Source: Candidatus Uhrbacteria bacterium (lineage in GTDB: Bacteria; Patescibacteriota; Patescibacteriia; UBA9934; GWF2-40-263). From it: DNA of 9,401 nt. Every line of letters starts with the position of its first letter. Position 1 is the stretch's first letter. Position numbers and translations under genes: made by a program. Positions 5,631-9,401 of the stretch are shown one piece after another. The stretch spans positions 1 through 9,401 of the forward strand of contig JACQSJ010000004.1 of assembly GCA_016205995.1 (NCBI GenBank), given 5' to 3'. The notes below the pieces were generated by a model. The model made no database searches. It had not been told where the DNA came from and was given only the letters and a program-made list of their open reading frames with translations.

Positions 5631-6678
5631 GAAGATTCAGTTCTTCAAGAAGTTTCTTTTGCTCCCGCGTAAGCTTCTCCGGCGTCTTCACCGTCACAAG
5701 AACAATCTGATCACCACGCCCTCGATTATGGGGAACGCCTTTTCCTCGCAGACGAAACTGCGCACCTGACTGTGTTCCAGCGGGAATCTTGAGATCCACG
5801 GGTCCATCGACCGTCTGCACGTTGATCGTGTCTCCAAGCGCTGCCTGGGTGAATCCGATCGCCGCCTCAGACAGGAGCGTTGCCCCATCTCGCTCAAAGT
5901 GTCGATCTTTTGGAACATGCAAACGCACGAACAAATCTCCCGTCTGTCCACCCTTGATCGCCTCGCCCTGTGCACGTACGCGCAACATCGATCCGTTCTC
6001 CACTCCCGGAGGAATTGTGACGGTCAGCCTCTGCTTCTTGCGCTCCACACCCTGTCCATGACACGTCGTGCACGGCTTCTTTGGCATCTCGCCTGTTCCC
6101 TGACAGGTCGCGCATGTGTGTTTGGTTTGAATGTTCCCAAACACGGTCCGCTGTACACCGATCTGCACCCCGTTTCCATCGCAGTCCTTGCAGGTCTCCA
6201 TGGCCTCTCCCGGTTCTCCACCGGTCCCGCCGCAACGGTCACAGGTGTCGGTCTTGGTGAGCTCCACTTCTTTGTTCACACCAAAAATGGATTCTTTAAA
6301 TGTAAGTTCCATGTCGACCTGAATGTCTGATCCACGACGTTCACGACTCCGAGAACGTCCGCCACCAAACAGGTCGCCAAAAATGTCACCAAGATCTTCA
6401 AACCCGGCTCCGCCTTGGAAACCAGAAAAACCACCAAACCCCTGTCCGCCAAAACCCCCAGACCCATCGAAAGCCGCGGAACCAAACTGATCATACTGTG
6501 CGCGCTTCTTTTCATCGCCAAGCACCTGGTACGCCTCGTTGGCCTCCTTGAACTTTGCTTCATCGCCGCCAGATTTATCTGGATGATACTGGTGGGCGAG
6601 TTTGCGAAACGCTTTCTTGATGTCGTCTTGCGTGGCGCTTTTTTCTACGTTGAGTGTTTTGTAATAGTCTTTGGGCAT
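5626..6678 (-). CDS. dnaJ: Chaperone DnaJ (Hsp40), type I
   Basis: Full-length class A J-protein of 350 residues (the E. coli protein is 376). It has a J domain (1-65) with HPD at 32-34, a Gly/Phe-rich region (about 66-107) with repeated GGFGG and GFSGF, and four zinc-binding CxxCxGxG repeats (CDRCGGTG 146, CKDCDGNG 163, CATCQGTG 189, CTTCHGQG 203). Two C-terminal client-binding domains follow (about 215-335). It stimulates DnaK ATPase and delivers unfolded clients; dnaK lies about 1.7 kb away on the same strand but in another transcription unit. The start is the ATG at 6678. The best Shine-Dalgarno (AAGGAGG, 6696-6690) is 11 nt upstream and sits in the 3' arm of a hairpin. The gene ends at a TAG that belongs to an adjoining repeat, so the native C-terminus may have been trimmed or extended slightly. 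Confidence 0.97.
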   Translation of the reverse strand: MPKDYYKTLNVEKSATQDDIKKAFRKLAHQYHPDKSGGDEAKFKEANEAYQVLGDEKKRAQYDQFGSAAFDGSGGFGGQGFGGFSGFQGGAGFEDLGDIFGDLFGGGRSRSRERRGSDIQVDMELTFKESIFGVNKEVELTKTDTCDRCGGTGGEPGEAMETCKDCDGNGVQIGVQRTVFGNIQTKHTCATCQGTGEMPKKPCTTCHGQGVERKKQRLTVTIPPGVENGSMLRVRAQGEAIKGGQTGDLFVRLHVPKDRHFERDGATLLSEAAIGFTQAALGDTINVQTVDGPVDLKIPAGTQSGAQFRLRGKGVPHNRGRGDQIVLVTVKTPEKLTREQKKLLEELNLR

Positions 6679-6685
6679 ACTCCGG

Positions 6686-6720
6686 TCCCCCTCCTTTTTA
6701 AGGAGGGGTTAGGGGTGGTT
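6686..6720. repeat. C-rich palindromic repeat in the dnaJ leader, sequestering the ribosome-binding site
   Basis: A perfect 9-bp stem CCCCTCCTT / AAGGAGGGG (6688-6696 with 6700-6708) has a 3-base loop, flanked by a GGGGTGG tract. In the dnaJ mRNA the 3' arm is AAGGAGGGG, the only well-formed ribosome-binding site ahead of the ATG. It fills most of the 47-nt gap after the upstream gene. A similar stem occurs in the dnaK tail (8476-8496). Confidence 0.7.
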
Positions 6721-6727
6721 ATGATCG

Positions 6728-7648
6728 TTAGTCGAATATCTTTCTCAGTATTGGAACAATCTCCTTGCGCATCATGATACCACTGGTGGTCGCACGGTCA
6801 CCTTTCCACGAGATGCCCAATGCCCGAGTTAACACATCTTGCAAAGATGCATCCGGACAGACAAAAACGTCCACTCCTCGATCAATATCAATAATAGAAA
6901 GAAACCCACGGTCGACTTTCTGTTGCTTGTGAAGTTTCTCAAGGATGCCTGTGAGTTGCGAACCGAACTCGTCGAGGAACTCCTGTGCACGCACAATCTC
7001 TAGCTGAGCGATGCCGATCTTCTCCTGACCAAATGGGAACCAGGCGGCATCATGTTCAATCTCGTCAAAGAGATTCTCGTGCGTAAATGTCGACTTACTC
7101 TCAAAAAGCGTCTGGACAAAATCTGATGGAATCTCGACCTGGCCTTGAAGCCATTCATACGCAAGTCTGTCACGCGAGGTCGTGACCTTATTTTGAAAAT
7201 TGACGGTGTTGGAGACGATCGCACCAGCAAGAAGGTAGGCCGCTGTTTTGCCGGGAACGATCCCCTCGTTCATGAAATGCTCCGTCACGAGTGTCGCAGC
7301 CGAACCAACAAGCTCGATCTGAAGATCGGCGTTAGGAAAATCATCTGGGTTGTACTCTTTACGATGGTCGATGACGACGGTCACTTTCTGCGGGTCGATC
7401 TGTGGAGCAAGGCCTCGCAAGTCGCTCACGTCCGTGAGCACAATCTCATCGACCTGGTCGATCACTTCCATGGCGTTCAGAGGCCACTCAAAATTGAATG
7501 TCCGAATGACCGTCTGTGCCTCGCGATGGAGCTTGCCAAACAGTCCCGCCACCGCCTCCTCGCCCTGTCGAACCAAAAACTCCGCTTCTGCAACAGAGCA
7601 AGCCGTGCCGTCCAAATCTGGATCTTGATAACTGGTGACGAGGATCAT
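6728..7648 (-). CDS. DHH/DHHA2-family protein, related to manganese-dependent (family II) inorganic pyrophosphatase, with altered active site
   Basis: The 306-residue product has the two-domain family II pyrophosphatase layout: a DHH domain (DPDLDG 9-14; TDVSD 72-76; IDHRKE 93-98; GSAATLV 115-121; GAIVSNT 142-148) and a DHHA2 domain ending in MMRKEIVPIL (292-301), which matches the SRKKQVVP substrate motif. Compared with the Bacillus enzyme the retained ligands are D11, D13, D73, H95, R294 and K295. The first-motif His is Tyr (Y7), the second His of DHH is Arg (R96), the motif-IV Asp is Asn (N147), and the Lys of the DYK region appears to be Ala (about A202). Pyrophosphatase activity is therefore doubtful; another phosphoesterase or binding role is possible. 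The ATG at 7648 has no Shine-Dalgarno and follows a -10-like element by about a dozen bases. It is first in the run with dnaJ and tgt. Confidence 0.85.
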   Translation of the reverse strand: MILVTSYQDPDLDGTACSVAEAEFLVRQGEEAVAGLFGKLHREAQTVIRTFNFEWPLNAMEVIDQVDEIVLTDVSDLRGLAPQIDPQKVTVVIDHRKEYNPDDFPNADLQIELVGSAATLVTEHFMNEGIVPGKTAAYLLAGAIVSNTVNFQNKVTTSRDRLAYEWLQGQVEIPSDFVQTLFESKSTFTHENLFDEIEHDAAWFPFGQEKIGIAQLEIVRAQEFLDEFGSQLTGILEKLHKQQKVDRGFLSIIDIDRGVDVFVCPDASLQDVLTRALGISWKGDRATTSGIMMRKEIVPILRKIFD

Positions 7649-7654
7649 GAGATC

Positions 7655-7663
7655 TGGTATATT
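7655..7663 (+). promoter_or_regulatory. Extended -10 promoter for the 76-aa coiled-coil ORF
   Basis: TGGTATATT is a TGn extension plus the -10-like hexamer TATATT (7658-7663). The ATG follows at 7672, 8 nt later, so the transcript would be leaderless or nearly so; no Shine-Dalgarno precedes the ATG. A TTGATA at 7625-7630 is too far away (27 nt) to be its -35. Confidence 0.5.
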
Positions 7664-7666
7664 ATG
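7659..7666 (-). promoter_or_regulatory. Overlapping divergent -10 element for the DHH/DHHA2 gene
   Basis: The minus strand of the same A/T block reads CATAATAT, containing the -10-like hexamers CATAAT (7666-7661) or TAATAT (7664-7659). The ATG at 7648 is about 10-12 nt beyond it. The two promoters physically overlap, so polymerase binding in one direction should exclude the other. Confidence 0.4.
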
Positions 7667-7671
7667 CGTGT

Positions 7672-7902
7672 ATGGAAATGGGAGACAAAATCATTGAGAA
7701 ACTCATTGAGATGGATCAGAAGATAGAGGATATTCGATCTGATATGGCTACCAAGATCAATATCAATGAACTACGAACTGTTCTCGACAACCAGGGTGTT
7801 ATTTTGCAGCGTCTCGACCAAGAACGCATTTTCACACTCGAGCGAATCAAACGAATAGAGGCAGATGTCGACAAGATGAAAGTTGTCTTGCACATCGCCT
7901 AA
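7672..7902 (+). CDS. Small coiled-coil protein of unknown function
   Basis: This is the only plus-strand gene I accept. It encodes 76 residues, highly charged, with heptad-like Ile/Leu spacing throughout (for example IIEKLIEMDQKIEDIRSDM at 7-25, and ILQRLDQERIFTLERIKRIE at 44-63). There are no Cys residues, and no signal peptide or membrane segment. It is probably a parallel or antiparallel coiled coil that oligomerises or binds a partner; no function can be assigned. Support for a real gene: an extended -10 element just upstream, a clean terminator hairpin at its stop, and no competing gene on the other strand over most of its length. Its stop overlaps the ybaK-like stop by 4 nt (7899-7902). 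ATG codons lie at 7672 and 7678; I take the first, since neither has a ribosome-binding site. Confidence 0.75.
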   Translation: MEMGDKIIEKLIEMDQKIEDIRSDMATKININELRTVLDNQGVILQRLDQERIFTLERIKRIEADVDKMKVVLHIA

Positions 7903-8399
7903 ACGGACTCGGGTCCGTTTTTGGTTTCCCCAACTGACTTCGCAATCTCGATGACCGTCGGCTTCTCAATCGCCAGCCAGTCCTCGTACCGCATACTCAC
8001 CGAATCCGTAAGCGAGCCAGCATTGAAGTGGATGATCTCGTTCTCCGCGAGGTGTGGGTCGACAAACGTCTTGAGGCCAAGCAGCGAACCAAACGGCGGC
8101 ACGGACCCAGGCACGCAACCTGTTACTTCTTCAGGATTCGTCGCAAACCCAACCGACTCCCCACACGCCTGCTTAGCCCGACTTCCCCACAGTTTCATAT
8201 CCGCGGGCATCACAAACAAATAATTCGTCCCCGTCTTGTCGCCCTTGGTCACAATCGCCTTGGCACCTGAGTGCATACTCACCCCCCGCACCTTCGACGC
8301 AATCTCGGATGTAAGCGTAGGTTCATGATGCTGGGTTTCGTACGTGCAGCCATGTGCATCGAGCGCCTCGATGATTTTATTGTACACGGGGGTAGACAC
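7899..8399 (-). CDS. YbaK/ProX-type aminoacyl-tRNA deacylase (trans-editing) domain protein
   Basis: This 166-residue single-domain protein is of the YbaK/EbsC superfamily, whose members hydrolyse mischarged aminoacyl-tRNAs (Cys-tRNAPro, Ala-tRNAPro and similar). Family signatures are the HEPTLTSEIASKVRG region (25-39), SGAKAIVTKGD with the conserved Lys (K47), and the GCVPGSVPPFGSLLGL motif (94-109) that forms the substrate pocket. Which mischarged tRNA it edits cannot be told from sequence. Translation starts at GTG (8399-8397), 2 nt after the dnaK stop, with AGGGGAG five bases upstream supplied by the dnaK C-terminal codons. An ATG two bases before the GTG is out of frame. The last codons and stop lie in a terminator hairpin shared with the convergent small ORF. 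Coupling to dnaK puts tRNA editing and protein folding in one unit. Confidence 0.9.
   Translation of the reverse strand: MSTPVYNKIIEALDAHGCTYETQHHEPTLTSEIASKVRGVSMHSGAKAIVTKGDKTGTNYLFVMPADMKLWGSRAKQACGESVGFATNPEEVTGCVPGSVPPFGSLLGLKTFVDPHLAENEIIHFNAGSLTDSVSMRYEDWLAIEKPTVIEIAKSVGETKNGPESV
7901..7922 (+). terminator. Bidirectional terminator between the coiled-coil ORF and the YbaK-like gene
   Basis: An 8-bp perfect stem AAACGGAC / GTCCGTTT closes on the tetraloop TCGG and is followed by a five-T run on the plus strand (7918-7922). It starts within the plus-strand stop codon. On the minus strand the same stem ends in TTTAGG, so it may also stop ybaK transcripts, but more weakly. It is simultaneously coding for the last residues of the YbaK-like protein. 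Confidence 0.75.
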
Positions 8400-8401
8400 A
8401 T

Positions 8402-9401
8402 CTACTCCCCTTTCTTCTCCTCAAACTCCGCATCAATCGGCTCGTCCTTCTTTTCGTCCTCGGCAACCCCCCGTGGTCCCCCTTGGGAAGGGGGACGTTC
8501 TGAAGACTCAGCCTGATACATCTTTGCCCCCACCGCTTGTGCCGCGGTCGACAATTCGTCTGCGGCTTTTTTGATCGCTTCGTGATCGTCTGAATCTTTT
8601 ACCGCCTTAAGCGCCTCGATCTTTCCTTCGACCGACTTACGCTCGTCGGCCGTAATCTTATCGCCAGCCTCCTTCAACATCTTCTCGCTGGTGTAGATCA
8701 TCGTGTCTGCGAGGTTCTGGTGCTCGACTTTTTCTTTTGTCTTCTTGTCTTCGTCGGCATGTTCCTCTGCCTCGCGCTTCATGCGCTCGACTTCATCCTT
8801 TGAAAGTCCTGTCGAGCCTTGAATCGTGATCGACTGGCTCTTGCCTGATCCTTTGTCGGTTCCGGTTACGTGCAAGATACCGTTCGCGTCAATGTCGAAT
8901 TTCACTTCCACTTGTGGCACACCGCGTGGAGCCATGGGGATACCCGACAAGATGAATCGTCCAAGCGTTTTGTTTCCGCCGGCGACTTCACGTTCACCCT
9001 GGAGCACGTGGATTTCGACGGTTGTCTGATTGTCTGCAGCGGTTGAGAAGACTTGTGACTTGCTGGCAGGAATCGTGGTGTTGCGCTCAATAAGTTTGGT
9101 CATCACGCCACCGAGCGTTTCGATACCCACGGAGAGGGGCGTCACATCAAGCAGGAGCACATCTTTCACTTCTCCCTGAAGCACGCCGGCTTGCACCGCC
9201 GCGCCCATGGCAACGACTTCATCTGGGTTCACGCTCACGTTGGGCTTCTTGCCGAAAAACTCTTCGACTGTCTTGAGCACGAGCGGCATGCGTGTCATTC
9301 CACCCACCATGACGATCTCTTGAATGGCGCTCTTATCCAGTCCCGCGTCTTTGAGCGCGGCCTTCACGGGCTCGAGCGTTTTCTGTACCAGGTCATGCAC
9401 A
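8402..9401 (-). CDS. dnaK: Chaperone DnaK (Hsp70), C-terminal part (N-terminus beyond window edge)
   Basis: The reading frame is open through the right edge; about 333 C-terminal residues are present, so roughly the first 300 are missing. Numbered from the edge, the end of the ATPase domain shows VMVGGMTRMPLV (30-41) and NPDEVVAMGAAVQAG (58-72). The interdomain linker is VLLLD (81-85). The substrate-binding beta domain follows (SVGIETLGG, ERNTTIP, GERE, LGRFILSGIP, FDIDANGILHV), then the helical lid (about 198-295) and an acidic, disordered tail ending DAEFEEKKGE in place of a strict EEVD. DnaK binds exposed hydrophobic segments and folds clients with DnaJ and GrpE. Residues 301-312 (ERPPSQGGPRGV) come from a palindromic repeat inserted in frame in the tail. 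The stop (8404-8402) is 2 nt before the GTG of the YbaK-like gene. Confidence 0.97.
   Translation of the reverse strand, partial: VHDLVQKTLEPVKAALKDAGLDKSAIQEIVMVGGMTRMPLVLKTVEEFFGKKPNVSVNPDEVVAMGAAVQAGVLQGEVKDVLLLDVTPLSVGIETLGGVMTKLIERNTTIPASKSQVFSTAADNQTTVEIHVLQGEREVAGGNKTLGRFILSGIPMAPRGVPQVEVKFDIDANGILHVTGTDKGSGKSQSITIQGSTGLSKDEVERMKREAEEHADEDKKTKEKVEHQNLADTMIYTSEKMLKEAGDKITADERKSVEGKIEALKAVKDSDDHEAIKKAADELSTAAQAVGAKMYQAESSERPPSQGGPRGVAEDEKKDEPIDAEFEEKKGE
8466..8500. repeat. C-rich palindromic repeat inside the dnaK tail
   Basis: A perfect 9-bp stem GTCCCCCTT / AAGGGGGAC (8476-8484 with 8488-8496) has a GGG loop and a CCCCCCGTGG flank. The design (C-rich flank, 9-bp stem, 3-base loop, CCTT/AAGG at the loop) matches the element in the dnaJ leader. 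It is read in frame as a Pro/Gly-rich segment, compatible with the flexible DnaK C-terminal tail. Confidence 0.7.

Noticed and set aside
7625..7630. TTGATA as a -35 box for the small plus-strand ORF
   Set aside because: The spacing to the -10 element is 27 nt, far outside the usual 16-18.
8399..8401. ATG at 8401 as the start of the YbaK-like protein
   Set aside because: It is out of frame with the conserved protein; the GTG two bases later is in frame and well placed after AGGGGAG.
1..9401. tRNA, rRNA, riboswitch, CIRCE/HrcA operator or prophage genes
   Set aside because: None was recognised by eye on either strand; in particular no TTAGCACTC-type inverted repeat was seen near dnaJ or the ClpC-like gene. 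The dnaK promoter is outside the window.

Overview
The window looks like chromosomal core sequence of a bacterium of the Candidate Phyla Radiation (Patescibacteria). The reasons are a ClpC-like ATPase with an N-terminal double membrane anchor, a small membrane protein directly upstream of it, a WecA/MraY-family transferase of the variant 'GEGGS' type, a degenerate DHH/DHHA2 pyrophosphatase-like protein and leaderless-looking starts. This placement is inference from family knowledge; no rRNA or other marker is present.

Nearly everything is on the minus strand. Reading right to left: the C-terminal third of dnaK (cut by the right edge), then a YbaK-type aminoacyl-tRNA deacylase coupled to it. 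A 76-residue coiled-coil ORF on the plus strand converges on ybaK, and the two share a bidirectional terminator. A divergent promoter region at 7649-7671 serves that small ORF and, in the other direction, the run DHH/DHHA2 protein - dnaJ - tgt. The tgt stop codon lies inside a terminator hairpin (4362-4384). Just past it an extended -10 element opens a second, very tight operon: 125-aa membrane protein - membrane-anchored ClpC-like ATPase - undecaprenyl-phosphate sugar-1-phosphate transferase - DUF192 protein (cut by the left edge). Gene junctions there are +1 nt, a 4-nt ATGA overlap and an 8-nt overlap.

Functionally the right part is protein quality control and tRNA quality (DnaK, DnaJ, trans-editing, queuosine-type tRNA modification). 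The left operon is an envelope module, with three membrane proteins and a probably exported or anchored DUF192 domain.

Two themes stand out. First, several enzymes keep their fold signatures but have lost or changed key residues. The ClpC-like ATPase lacks the aromatic pore loop in both rings and the D1 Walker B acids; the pyrophosphatase-like protein lacks several metal and phosphate ligands; the transferase has Glu for an Mg-site Asp; Tgt has a mixed preQ1/queuine pocket. Second, palindromic GC-rich repeats pepper the window. Three lie in frame inside genes (tgt, the dnaK tail, the DUF192 signal-peptide region), one supplies the dnaJ stop codon, and one puts the dnaJ ribosome-binding site in a hairpin. 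This resembles the in-gene palindromic elements of Rickettsia. No CRISPR, tRNA, rRNA, transposase or phage gene was seen, and no stretch longer than 300 bases lacks a gene.
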